Below, one piece after another: positions 16,487 through 24,460 of a DNA stretch of 64,000 bases (the stretch's first letter is position 1; each line of letters starts with the position of its first letter). Made by a program: the position numbers and the translations under genes. A model generated the notes under the pieces. It worked only from the letters and a program-made list of their open reading frames with translations. It had not been told where the DNA came from and made no database searches. Where the stretch lies: assembly GCF_024199925.1 (NCBI RefSeq), contig NZ_JANADR010000001.1:5831501-5895500 (forward strand), in the 5' to 3' direction. This stretch comes from Bradyrhizobium sp. CCGUVB1N3 (GTDB lineage: Bacteria; Pseudomonadota; Alphaproteobacteria; Rhizobiales; Xanthobacteraceae).

Positions 16487-16747
16487 ATGTCTTTGAAACG
16501 CACTCTAATTTCGCTGATCTGCCTTGCGATCTCGGCCGCTCCCGCTTCGGCGCTCGAGCAGAACTGCCGCTTCATCCAGGCCAAGACCGACCGCGAGGCC
16601 TGCTACAAGCGACAGGAGGAAGAGCTCGCGGCGAAGCGCAAGCCCGAGCCGCCACGCGAGAGCACCACACTGGAATCGCTCAAGCAGATGCGGCAGGACG
16701 ACGACGCGGTCTACCGCAGCATGAGCAGCATCTGCCGCGGCTGCTGA
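16487..16747 (+). CDS. Small secreted protein, Gln/Glu/Lys-rich
   Basis: 86 residues from ATG 16487; longer in-frame starts run into non-protein-like sequence. Residues 1-23 form a signal peptide ending PASA. The mature part begins LEQNCRFIQAKTDREACYKRQEEELAAKRK, then a charged region and ends MSSICRGC. The Cys spacing (C-x12-C near the mature start, paired Cys at the end) suggests disulphides. This is a type of small periplasmic protein seen in Bradyrhizobium with no assigned role. It stands alone between divergent and convergent neighbours. Confidence 0.72.
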   Translation: MSLKRTLISLICLAISAAPASALEQNCRFIQAKTDREACYKRQEEELAAKRKPEPPRESTTLESLKQMRQDDDAVYRSMSSICRGC

Positions 16748-16763
16748 GTGGCGAGCAGGCGAT

Positions 16764-17564
16764 TTAAGCCTTGCCGCCCCATTTCGCCCCGCGCTTCTCC
16801 GCGAACGACGCAAGCCCTTCCGCCGCTTCTGCGCTCTGGCGCTTCAGCGAATGCAGATGAACGAGGCGCGCGTAGGCGGCGTCATCGACGCTCATGCCGC
16901 CGAACGAGCTTTCCAGTGCGAGCCGCTTGGTCTCGGCCATCGCTTCCGGCCCGTTGGCGAGCAATTGCTCAACGACCTTCGCGCCGGCGGCCTCCAGCTC
17001 GGCGAGCGGCACGACATCATGAACGAGGCCGATGCGGCGCGCCTCATCGGCGCCAAACCGTTCGCCGGTCAGCGCGTAGCGGCGGACCCGGCGCACGCCG
17101 ATGGCGTCGCAGAGCTGCGGGATGATGATTGCGGCCGTGAGGCCCCAGCGCACCTCGGTGATCGAGAATAGCGCATTGTCGGCCGCGATCACGACGTCGC
17201 AGGCCGCGATCACGCCGGTGCCGCCGCCGAAGCAGCCGCCCAGCACGAGGGCCACGGTCGGAATCGGCAGCGTGTTCAGCCGCTGCACGGCCTCGAAGGT
17301 CGCTCGCGAGGCGGCCTCGTTCTCCCCAAGCGATTGCGGACGTACGCTGTTGATCCATTTGAGGTCGGCGCCGGCCTGGAAATGCTTGCCGTTGCCCCTG
17401 AGCACCACGACCCGCAGGTTGGGCCTTTTGCCCAGCTCATCCATCGCCGCGAGCACGCCTGATATCAGCGCACCGTCATAAGCGTTGTTCGCCTCGGGTC
17501 GATTGAGCGTGACGGTCGCGACCCCGCGCTCGTCAAGGGTCCACAAAACGGGGCTGGCCGGCAT
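16764..17564 (-). CDS. Enoyl-CoA hydratase/isomerase family protein (methylglutaconyl-CoA-hydratase-like)
   Basis: 266 residues from ATG 17564 (GAGAGGA 6 bases upstream); an ATG at 17582 is less well placed. Crotonase motifs: oxyanion-hole strand GKHFQAGADLKW (about residues 60-71), the second oxyanion glycine region GGCFGGGTGVIAACD and the catalytic Glu in FSITEVRWGL. The ADLKW sequence and length are closest to LiuC/AtuE hydratases of leucine or isoprenoid breakdown, but the biotin carboxylase partners are not nearby. It ends 16 bases from the convergent small secreted gene. Confidence 0.88.
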   Translation of the reverse strand: MPASPVLWTLDERGVATVTLNRPEANNAYDGALISGVLAAMDELGKRPNLRVVVLRGNGKHFQAGADLKWINSVRPQSLGENEAASRATFEAVQRLNTLPIPTVALVLGGCFGGGTGVIAACDVVIAADNALFSITEVRWGLTAAIIIPQLCDAIGVRRVRRYALTGERFGADEARRIGLVHDVVPLAELEAAGAKVVEQLLANGPEAMAETKRLALESSFGGMSVDDAAYARLVHLHSLKRQSAEAAEGLASFAEKRGAKWGGKA

Positions 17565-17726
17565 GGGCGATCCTCTCGGCATTATTCTTTCTCAGGCCAC
17601 GCACTATGACCGTGGCCGCGCCCCGTGATCCATCACTTTCCGCGGGGAGGCGGTCGCGCCCATCGCATGGCGGCTTGTGCCATGCTGCTCCCAGGCGCGA
17701 ACCAAAAGAGACGGGGCAATCACATC

Positions 17727-18701
17727 ATGCGCATTTGCATTTTCGGCGCGGGCGCCGTCGGCAGCCATCTTGCGGTGCGGCTGGCGCGCGCCGGCCATGA
17801 GGTCTCCTGCGTGATGCGCGGGCCGCATTTGGAGGCGGTGCGCGCCAATGGCCTGAAGCTGCGTGTCGGCGAGGCGGAAGTTTGTGCCAAGGTCCGCGCT
17901 TCCGGCGATCCGGCCCAGCTCGGGCCGCAGGACGTCGTGATCTCTACGCTGAAGGCAACCGGCCTGCCGGGCCTCGTCACCGGCATCGCGCCGCTGCTCA
18001 GCGAGAATACCGCAATCGTGTTTGCGCAGAACGGCATTCCCTGGTGGTACAATATTGGGCTACCGCCGCGGCATCCCGCCCCGCCCGACCTTGCCTTCCT
18101 CGATCCGGGTGCGCGGCTGAAGAAGATGATCGGCAAGGAGCGCATCGTCGGCGGTGTCGTGTTCTCCTCCAACGAAGTGGTCGAGCCCGGCATCGTCGAA
18201 AACCTCTCGCCGGACCGCAACCGGCTCTTGGTCGGCGAATGCGACGACCGCAACAGCGAGCGCATCAACCAGCTCCGCGCGGCACTGAACGAGGCAAAGC
18301 TCGACTCGCCGCCCGTCTCCGACATCCGCGAGGCGATCTGGTCAAAGCTCCTGACCAACATGTCGCTGTCGGTGCTGTGCCTGCTGACCGGTCTCACCGC
18401 GCGCGGGGTACGCAACGACCCCGCTTTCGCGGATGTCATTCCGCGCCTGCTCAACGAAGCCAACGAGATCGCGCAGCACTACATCCCCGAGGTCAAGCGG
18501 GTGACACGGAGCGGCCCGGCGCCCAACCACAAGCCCTCGCTGCTCCAGGACTACGAGCTCGGCCGCGCCATGGAGATCGACGTGCTGGTGAAGGCGCCGG
18601 CCGCCTTTGCCCACGCTGCGGGCCTGTCGACGCCGTCACTCGACCTGGTCGCGGCCCTCGCGATCCAGAAGGCGCGCGACAAAGGGCTTTATGCGGGATG
18701 A
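17727..18701 (+). CDS. Ketopantoate-reductase family oxidoreductase (copy 1)
   Basis: 324 residues from ATG 17727; the NADP-binding fold starts at once with MRICIFGAGAVGSHLAVRLA. The C-terminal ApbA domain contains AIWSKLLTNMSLSVLCLLTG and HKPSLLQDYELGRAMEIDVL, where Lys and the SLLQD-E pattern match substrate-binding residues of 2-dehydropantoate 2-reductases. Members reduce ketopantoate in pantothenate synthesis or related 2-keto acids. A second homologue is at 35355-36359, so at least one is probably not PanE. Single gene, convergent with the hydrolase at 18714. Confidence 0.88.
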   Translation: MRICIFGAGAVGSHLAVRLARAGHEVSCVMRGPHLEAVRANGLKLRVGEAEVCAKVRASGDPAQLGPQDVVISTLKATGLPGLVTGIAPLLSENTAIVFAQNGIPWWYNIGLPPRHPAPPDLAFLDPGARLKKMIGKERIVGGVVFSSNEVVEPGIVENLSPDRNRLLVGECDDRNSERINQLRAALNEAKLDSPPVSDIREAIWSKLLTNMSLSVLCLLTGLTARGVRNDPAFADVIPRLLNEANEIAQHYIPEVKRVTRSGPAPNHKPSLLQDYELGRAMEIDVLVKAPAAFAHAAGLSTPSLDLVAALAIQKARDKGLYAG

Positions 18702-18713
18702 CCGCGCAAAGGC

Positions 18714-19382
18714 TCAGACGAGCTCGTTGATCCACGCCGCGAGCGTATCGAGCACCTCTTCCATCGCCTCTTCATTGCTGCGGCCGGATTTCCGCAAGAC
18801 CAGGAAGGAGTGATCGCCCCCGGCGACCTCGTGCAGCCTGACCTTCGGACCGAGTTCCTTGATCACAGGTTCGAGGTAGTGGAGATCGGCGAGCCTGTCC
18901 CGCGTTCCCTGCAGGAACAGCATGGGGATCTCGATCCCGGACAAGTGGGCCGCGCGCTCGATCGACGGCTTGTTGTCGGCATGCAGGGGAAAGCCGAGGA
19001 AAGCGAGCCCGCGCACGCCGGGCAGCGGCGCTTTGGACTGCGCCTGCGAGGTCATGCGCCCGCCGAACGACTTTCCGCCGGCGAACAGCGGAAGACCGGC
19101 GCAGAGCCGCGCCGCCTCCTCGACCGCCGCCCGCACGGCAGCGTGCGCGATCATTGGCGTGTCGGGTCGGCCCTGCTTCTTCTCCATGTAGGGAAAATTA
19201 TAGCGCAGCGTCGCGATACCGCGCTTGGCCAGTCCAGCCGCGACCTCGTCCATGAACGCGTGCCGCATGTCGGCGCCCGCGCCATGGGCGAAGACGTAGC
19301 AGGCGCGCGGCTTGGCCGGCATCGTCAGCAGCGCAGAGACGGCGCCCACGCGCGCGATGTCGATCTTGAGCTCGGTCGTCAT
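18714..19382 (-). CDS. Alpha/beta-fold hydrolase (KANL3/Tex30-like)
   Basis: 222 residues from ATG 19382. Upstream frame continues open for hundreds of codons, but that part is antisense to the acyl-CoA dehydrogenase gene. Motifs: YVFAHGAGADMRHAFM (oxyanion region), nucleophile GGKSFGGRM, acid in LFLQGTRDRLAD and His in VAGGDHSFLV. This small hydrolase family (dienelactone-hydrolase-like, also called alpha/beta family hydrolase) has no fixed substrate. The Ser nucleophile sits in G-K-S-F-G, typical of this branch. Divergent from the acyl-CoA dehydrogenase gene. Confidence 0.87.
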   Translation of the reverse strand: MTTELKIDIARVGAVSALLTMPAKPRACYVFAHGAGADMRHAFMDEVAAGLAKRGIATLRYNFPYMEKKQGRPDTPMIAHAAVRAAVEEAARLCAGLPLFAGGKSFGGRMTSQAQSKAPLPGVRGLAFLGFPLHADNKPSIERAAHLSGIEIPMLFLQGTRDRLADLHYLEPVIKELGPKVRLHEVAGGDHSFLVLRKSGRSNEEAMEEVLDTLAAWINELV

Positions 19383-19532
19383 GAGCTCTGTCGTTTTGGC
19401 GGTCAAAATCGCACACCCCGAAAGGCTCGAATCCGGTTGCCTTGGTAGCGTCCCCGGCGCAGCCTGAAAACACAATAATTGGCGGCTTCCCGCGGCGTAC
19501 CAAGACAGTCGCATTACCGACCGGAGTTTTTC

Positions 19533-20678
19533 ATGTCCTACCGCTCCTCTTGGATGACCGAAGAGCTCGAAATCTTCCGCGACCAGTTCCGGAAGTTCCT
19601 CGCCAAAGATCTGGCGCCGCACGCCGAGAAGTGGCGCGCGCAGAAGATGGTCGACCGCTCGGCCTGGCGCGGGCTCGGCGAGATGGGCGCGCTGTTGCCG
19701 AGCGTGCCCGAAGCCTATGGCGGCCTCGGCGCGACCTTCGCCTATGATGCCGCGGTGCTGGAGGATATCGAGAGCACGGTGCCGGAGGTGACGACCGGCG
19801 TCTCCGTGCACAGCGCCATCGTCGCCCACTACATCCTCAACTACGGCTCGGAGGAGCAGAAGACGCGCTGGCTGCCGAAGATGGCAAGTGGCGAGATGGT
19901 CGGCGCCATCGCCATGACCGAGCCCGGCACCGGCTCGGACCTGCAAAGCGTCAAGACCACCGCGAAGAAGCAGGGCAACTCCTACGTCATCAACGGCCAG
20001 AAGACGTTCATCACCAACGGCCAGGCCGCCGACCTCGTCATCGTCGTCGCACGCACCGGCGAGGTCGGCGCCAAGGGCATCTCGCTGATCGCGGTCGAGA
20101 CCGCAGGCGCGGACGGCTACCGCCGCGGGCGCAACCTCGACAAGATCGGCCTGCATGCGTCCGATACTTCGGAACTGTTCTTCGACAATGTCACGGTCCC
20201 GCCGGAAAACCTGCTCGGCAACGAGGAGGGCCTGGGGTTCGTGCAGTTGATGCAGCAATTGCCGCAGGAGCGATTGGCACTGGCGGTCGGCGCCGTCGCC
20301 TCGATGGAGCGCGCAGTCAAGCTCACCACGGACTACACCAAGGAGCGCACCGCCTTCGGCAAGCCGCTGCTCGAATTCCAGAACACCGCGTTCAAGCTCG
20401 CCGAGCGCAAGACCGAGGCGATGATCGCCCGCGTCTTCGTCGACTGGTGCGTCGAACGCCTGGTCGCAAAAGACCTCGACACCGTCACCGCCTCCATGGC
20501 GAAATACTGGTGCTCGGAAAAGCAGGTCGAGACCGCCGACGAATGCCTCCAGCTGTTCGGCGGCTATGGCTACATGCAGGAATACCCGATCTCGCGCATC
20601 TTCGTCGATTCCCGCATCCAGAAGATCTATGGCGGCACCAACGAGATCATGAAGCTGTTGATCGCCAGATCGCTGTAG
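19533..20678 (+). CDS. Acyl-CoA dehydrogenase
   Basis: 381 residues from ATG 19533. Both family signatures are complete: GAIAMTEPGTGSDLQSVKTT (FAD/acyl-CoA site, about residues 125-144) and the C-terminal QLFGGYGYMQEYPISRIF with GGTNEIMKLLIAR, which contains the catalytic Glu. It oxidises an acyl-CoA to the 2-enoyl-CoA and passes electrons to ETF. Length and motif set fit medium/long-chain or branched-chain enzymes; specificity is not evident. Upstream in-frame codons are weak. Single gene between a divergent hydrolase and a convergent LysR regulator. Confidence 0.94.
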   Translation: MSYRSSWMTEELEIFRDQFRKFLAKDLAPHAEKWRAQKMVDRSAWRGLGEMGALLPSVPEAYGGLGATFAYDAAVLEDIESTVPEVTTGVSVHSAIVAHYILNYGSEEQKTRWLPKMASGEMVGAIAMTEPGTGSDLQSVKTTAKKQGNSYVINGQKTFITNGQAADLVIVVARTGEVGAKGISLIAVETAGADGYRRGRNLDKIGLHASDTSELFFDNVTVPPENLLGNEEGLGFVQLMQQLPQERLALAVGAVASMERAVKLTTDYTKERTAFGKPLLEFQNTAFKLAERKTEAMIARVFVDWCVERLVAKDLDTVTASMAKYWCSEKQVETADECLQLFGGYGYMQEYPISRIFVDSRIQKIYGGTNEIMKLLIARSL

Positions 20679-20697
20679 TCAGGTCGCTGTAGCGCGG

Positions 20698-21582
20698 CTA
20701 CTTCATCCGTTTGTCGGCGGCGACGAAGTCGATGAAGGTCCTGACTTTCGCGGAAAGATATTTGCGGCTCGGATAGACCGCGAACAGTTTTCCCACGAAG
20801 GTGATCTGGTCGGGCATGACGTGCTCGAGACGTCCGGCCGCGATGTCGTCGGTGACCAGCCATTTCGGCAGGAAGGCGAGGCCCATGCCTTGGAGCGCTG
20901 CCATGTGAAGCAGCGTTTCGTTGCCGCTGCGCAGCACCGGGTTCAGCTTGACGGTCTCGGTGCCGTGTTCACCGGCCAACGAGAAGCTCTCGCCCGGATA
21001 AAGCGCGTAGTGCAGCAGAGCCTGGCCGGCGAGATCGGCCAGCTTGGTCGGGCGACCAGCGCGTTTGAGAAAGGCGGGAGCTGCAACCATGTAGAACGGG
21101 ACCCCGGAGATCGGCCGCGCGATCAGCGCCTCGTCGGGCGCGCCCGTCGCGCGCAGGGCGAGATCGAAGCCCTCCTCGACCAGGTTGACCAGCCGCCCGC
21201 TGAGATCGACGTCGAGGCGTACCTCGGGATAGCGGGCCTGGTACTCCGCCAGCACGCCGGCGAACATCGCATTGGCCATCCACACCGGCGCGGTCAGCCG
21301 CAGCACGCCGCGCGGAACGACGGTCGCCTTGCTGACGGCGGCTTCGACCTCGTCGAGCGAATCGAGCATCTGGCGCGCCTGCTCGAAATAGAGCGTGCCG
21401 CTCTCGCTGAGGCTGACGCGCCGGCTGGTCCGGTTGAGCAGCCGCGTGCCCAGCCGTTTCTCGAGCTGCATCACGTGCTTGCTTGCCATGGCGGGCGAAA
21501 TGCGCAGGCGCTGCGCCGCAGTCGCAAAGCTCTTCAGCTCGGCGACCAGGCAAAACACCCTCATGCTGACCAAGGAATCCAT
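20698..21582 (-). CDS. LysR-family transcriptional regulator
   Basis: 294 residues, normal length. The N-terminal winged helix reads VSMRVFCLVAELKSFATAAQ and RLRISPAMASKHVMQLEKRLG (residues 5-45), then the linker helix and an effector domain with YPGESFSLAGEHG-like loops. The sequence is closest to the CrgA/DmlR-type subgroup. It is divergent from the DoxX gene (100-base intergenic region), so it most likely controls the DoxX-DsrE-TlpA operon. Two direct copies of ATCAAAT followed by GG/TGG at 21630 and 21648 in that gap are possible binding sites. Confidence 0.92.
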   Translation of the reverse strand: MDSLVSMRVFCLVAELKSFATAAQRLRISPAMASKHVMQLEKRLGTRLLNRTSRRVSLSESGTLYFEQARQMLDSLDEVEAAVSKATVVPRGVLRLTAPVWMANAMFAGVLAEYQARYPEVRLDVDLSGRLVNLVEEGFDLALRATGAPDEALIARPISGVPFYMVAAPAFLKRAGRPTKLADLAGQALLHYALYPGESFSLAGEHGTETVKLNPVLRSGNETLLHMAALQGMGLAFLPKWLVTDDIAAGRLEHVMPDQITFVGKLFAVYPSRKYLSAKVRTFIDFVAADKRMK

Positions 21583-21682
21583 GAGATCATCAACATTCAG
21601 GAAAGGAACCCATCCTAGAACACATAATGATCAAATCTGGCGAAACTATCAAATGGTGGTAACCACTCATCGGAGAACCACC

Positions 21683-22111
21683 ATGTCGACCACCGCTCTC
21701 GAGACCGCTTCGCCCGGCCGCGCCCTTCGCATCGGCCTCTGGATCGCCCAGATCCTGATCTGCTTCGTCTTCACCTCGGCTGGGCTCGTCAAGCTGCTCA
21801 CGCCGATCCCGCAGCTTGCCGCGATGATGCCTTGGGCGGGCCAGTATTCGGAAGGCTTCGTTCGTGTCATCGGGCTGATCGATCTCGCCGGCGGCATCGG
21901 CATTCTCCTGCCGGCGCTGACGCGCATCCTGCCGCGACTGACGGTGCTGGCCGCGCTCGGCTGCACCGTGTTGCAGGTCTTCGCGCTCGTCTTCCACATC
22001 TCACGCGGCGAGGCCGCGGTGACCCCACTCAATTTCGTCCTGCTGGCGCTCGCCCTCTTCGTACTGTGGGGACGCGGCCGCAAGGCGCCGATTGCTGCGC
22101 GCCAGTTCTGA
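21683..22111 (+). CDS. DoxX-family membrane protein
   Basis: 142 residues from ATG 21683, with four hydrophobic segments (about residues 18-38, 60-85, 85-105 and 112-130) and the typical SAGLVKLLTPIP and GLIDLAGGIGILLPAL stretches. DoxX-like proteins are four-helix membrane proteins; some are quinone-linked subunits of thiosulfate oxidoreductase, others interact with superoxide dismutase or sulfurtransferases. It is the first gene of a cassette with a DsrE-like and a TlpA-like protein, 22 bases before the next start, and divergent from a LysR gene. Confidence 0.85.
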   Translation: MSTTALETASPGRALRIGLWIAQILICFVFTSAGLVKLLTPIPQLAAMMPWAGQYSEGFVRVIGLIDLAGGIGILLPALTRILPRLTVLAALGCTVLQVFALVFHISRGEAAVTPLNFVLLALALFVLWGRGRKAPIAARQF

Positions 22112-22133
22112 TACGGGATAGGGTGCGCCGGCC

Positions 22134-22601
22134 ATGACGGTGCTTTCCAACCGACTCTCCCGCAGGGGATTGCTGGCCGGCGCCTCGATCGTCACCGCGG
22201 CCAGCTCACGTGCCGCGGCCAAGGAGGATCGCCTCGTCGACGGCGTGGTGATCCTGATCGACAGCAACGAGCCCTATGTCATGGGGCACGCCATCAGCTA
22301 CTCGGCCAATCTCGCAAGGCACTTTGCCGAGCGGGGCATCAAGCTCATGATCGAGGTCGTCGCCAACGGCAAGGGCATCGAGGTGTTTCGCGCGGACAAG
22401 ACCACGCTCGCCGAACCGCTGGCCAGCTTACGGCAATCGCTGCCGAACCTCAGCTACAGCATGTGCGCATCCTCCAAGGCGATCGCGGAGGCCAAGGAGC
22501 AGATCACGATCCCGCTGATATCGGGCGCAACGCTCGTGCCGTTCGGCATTGGACGCGTGGTCGATCTCCAGCTCAAGGGCTGGGCCTATATCCATGCGTG
22601 A
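22134..22601 (+). CDS. DsrE-like protein with Tat signal
   Basis: 155 residues. The N-terminus LSRRGLLAGASIVTAAS is a twin-arginine export signal. The mature part has the DsrE/DsrF-like fold: GVVILIDSNEPYVMGHAIS, a helix with an IKLMIEVVANGKGIEVF strand and one Cys in YSMCASSKAIAEAK, the position used for persulfide relay in sulfur-transfer relatives. The C-terminus LISGATLVPFGIGRVVDLQLKG closes the fold. Exported DsrE-like proteins are uncommon compared with cytoplasmic ones. Its stop overlaps the next start by 8 bases (ATGCGTGA), so it is translated with the thioredoxin-like protein. Confidence 0.8.
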   Translation: MTVLSNRLSRRGLLAGASIVTAASSRAAAKEDRLVDGVVILIDSNEPYVMGHAISYSANLARHFAERGIKLMIEVVANGKGIEVFRADKTTLAEPLASLRQSLPNLSYSMCASSKAIAEAKEQITIPLISGATLVPFGIGRVVDLQLKGWAYIHA

Positions 22602-23205
22602 TGCGCCTCGTGTGAACCGGACCGGACTGACGCGGCGCGCGATGCTTTTGGCGGCACCGGCGCTGGGATTGGCACGCCTGCATGCTGCTCCTGCGGGAAA
22701 TGGCCCGTGGCCGCCGGTGTTCGAGACTGGACGCAGCCAGTTCACCGTGGTGCGGCCTCGCGCGCCGATGCCGCCGCTTCGGCTACAGGATTTGCGCGGC
22801 AGGGATGTCGTACTGTCGGCGAAGCCGGGGCGCGTGACCCTCATCAATTTCTGGGCGACCTGGTGCGCGGCCTGCCGCCTCGACCTGCCTGTCATCGCAA
22901 GCCTCGCGCGATCGCGAAGCGATGGCCTCGATGTCCATGCGATCTGCACCGACACCAGGGATCTCGGGAAGATCACGCGCTTCCTCGGCAGCCTCAGCAC
23001 GCAAAATCTTCTCTCCTATGTCGACGCCTACGGCGTCGCCGTCGCGGCGGGCGATCCAACTGACGCGGCCTTCAGGCTGATCGGCATGCCCGTCACCTAT
23101 CTCATCGGGCGAAGCAATCGCATCGAGGGCTACATCACCGGCGCGGCCGACTGGCTGTCGCCGGCGGGCACAGCACTGCTGCAATTCTACCGCGAGGAGG
23201 CCTAG
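22594..23205 (+). CDS. TlpA-like thioredoxin-fold protein, exported
   Basis: 203 residues from ATG 22594. The N-terminus has LTRRAMLLAAPALGLARLHA, a Tat-like or Sec signal. The thioredoxin domain has the active site WATWCAACRLDLPV (about residues 84-97; C-x-x-C) and a cis-proline in IGMPVTYLIG. This class reduces periplasmic disulphides or metal-chaperone cysteines. Coupled to the DsrE-like gene by an 8-base overlap, it may reduce the persulfide or disulphide formed on that protein's Cys (inference). A palindromic repeat follows directly after the stop. Confidence 0.87.
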   Translation: MRDAPRVNRTGLTRRAMLLAAPALGLARLHAAPAGNGPWPPVFETGRSQFTVVRPRAPMPPLRLQDLRGRDVVLSAKPGRVTLINFWATWCAACRLDLPVIASLARSRSDGLDVHAICTDTRDLGKITRFLGSLSTQNLLSYVDAYGVAVAAGDPTDAAFRLIGMPVTYLIGRSNRIEGYITGAADWLSPAGTALLQFYREEA

Positions 23206-23206
23206 C

Positions 23207-23304
23207 GCATGATCCGGAAAAGTGTGAAGCGGGTTTCCGAAAAGATCATGCTCAAACAATAACCTAAAGCGCGATGACGATTCAGCCCAATCTCATCGCG
23301 CTTT
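23207..23304. repeat. Paired palindromes between convergent genes (GCATGATC type)
   Basis: First: GCATGATC (23207-23214) against GATCATGC (23244-23251), with inner CGGAAA/TTTCCG arms. Second: AAAGCGCGATGA (23266-23277) against TCATCGCGCTTT (23293-23304), perfect. The pair sits two bases after the TlpA-like stop and 12 before the end of the convergent AraC gene; it could end transcription both ways. Sequences of this type are widespread in Rhizobiales intergenic DNA. Confidence 0.8.
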
Positions 23305-23315
23305 AGCGCGTGACC

Positions 23316-24296
23316 TTACCGGTTGCGCCAGTCGCGCGGCCGGCAATCAAAGCGCTGCTTGAAACGCCGCGTGAAGTGGGAGAGGTCCGAAAAGCCCCAG
23401 TCGAACGCGATAGCGCCGATCTCCCGGCCCACCATGGCCTGATCCCTTAGGTCGGCCGCGGCGCCGTCGAGACGGCGCTCCATGATGTAGTCCGAGAATG
23501 TCGTGCCGGAACGCTCGAACAGCTTGTGCACGTAGCGCTCGCTGATGCCGACGGCGCCAGCGACCGCGGCGACAGTCACACCCGGCTCACGCAGCCGCTC
23601 GTGGATGGCGCGGCGCAGCGCCAGCACCGTTGCATCGGCAAAGCTCGCGGCTTCCGCGGTCTGCGCACGCGAGCGGCGCGACAGGCTCAGCGCCACGAGG
23701 TCGAGCAGCACGCCAAACAGGCGCTCGCTGTCCTCTTCGGTCATCCGCAACGCGCCGGCGTTCAGCGACCGCGCCGTCTCGACGATGAGATGGCCGACAT
23801 GCGGATCGTCGGACACCCGCTCAACCTCGAAATCGAATCCCGGCGGCAGCCGGTCGCGCAGCGCGCGCGAGGGCACCCAGAAGGAGGCGACCTCCAGCGT
23901 CGGACCGCGATCATGCAGCAGCCTCACCTCGCGGTCGCTGTCGCAGATGCCGACCTGGCCGCGCGACAGGCTGACGTCGCGATTCCCTTGCAACATGCGG
24001 CAGCGGCCGGCGAGCTTGAAGTTGAGATAGAAGCAGCTCTCGCTGGAGGCCGCGATATCGGCGCGCGAGCGATGCACGGTGTGCTCGGGAAACACCACCC
24101 GGTTGACCGCGGCGGCGCCGAACCGGATCGTTTCGACCTTCGCCGGAAAGCGCGAGGTCGTCGCCGATTCCGGCGTCAGGTTCATGAACGCCTGGCAGAT
24201 CGCCTCACGGTAGTAGGAGAACTGCTCGGCGGGCCTGGTTTCCGCAGTATTCCAGACGAAGTGCCGGGGCCGGCTTGCGGGAATGACCTGCTCCAT
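23316..24296 (-). CDS. AraC-family transcriptional regulator
   Basis: 326 residues from ATG 24296 (GGAG 7 bases before); ATG 24335 is possible. The N-terminal half is an AraC-binding-like sensor domain. The C-terminal double helix-turn-helix covers about the last 100 residues: GVTVAAVAGAVGISERYVHKLF and IGAIAFDWGFSDLSHFTRRFKQRF, with the usual P-x-x-WR near the end (RPRDWRNR). It is divergent from an alpha/beta hydrolase gene; three CAATGxCC sites in the gap, two of them 21 bases apart, are likely binding sites. Confidence 0.92.
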   Translation of the reverse strand: MEQVIPASRPRHFVWNTAETRPAEQFSYYREAICQAFMNLTPESATTSRFPAKVETIRFGAAAVNRVVFPEHTVHRSRADIAASSESCFYLNFKLAGRCRMLQGNRDVSLSRGQVGICDSDREVRLLHDRGPTLEVASFWVPSRALRDRLPPGFDFEVERVSDDPHVGHLIVETARSLNAGALRMTEEDSERLFGVLLDLVALSLSRRSRAQTAEAASFADATVLALRRAIHERLREPGVTVAAVAGAVGISERYVHKLFERSGTTFSDYIMERRLDGAAADLRDQAMVGREIGAIAFDWGFSDLSHFTRRFKQRFDCRPRDWRNR

Positions 24297-24376
24297 CAGT
24301 TCGCTCCGAGACCAATCCGGTTCAGCGCCAGACAAGCGCAGGAAATGCGGGCCGGTTCATTATGGCTGCAAGCACA

Positions 24377-24423
24377 GCCAATGACCGGCGTTCAGTCGGC
24401 AATGTCCCGGCAAGGTCATTGGC
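24377..24423. promoter_or_regulatory. Candidate AraC-type operator array
   Basis: GCCAATGACC (24377-24386), GGCAATGTCC (24398-24407) and the inverse GGTCATTGGC (24414-24423). The first two are direct repeats spaced 21 bases, two helical turns, the usual spacing of AraC-family half-sites. The array ends 37 bases before the hydrolase ATG, where a promoter is expected. Confidence 0.55.
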
Positions 24424-24460
24424 CGCGCCGATCTAATCATCCTTGCGGAGGAGCTACAAT

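Noticed and set aside
19383..20258. Long N-terminal extension of the KANL3-like hydrolase
   Set aside because: The extension is antisense to the acyl-CoA dehydrogenase; the hydrolase fold begins at ATG 19382.
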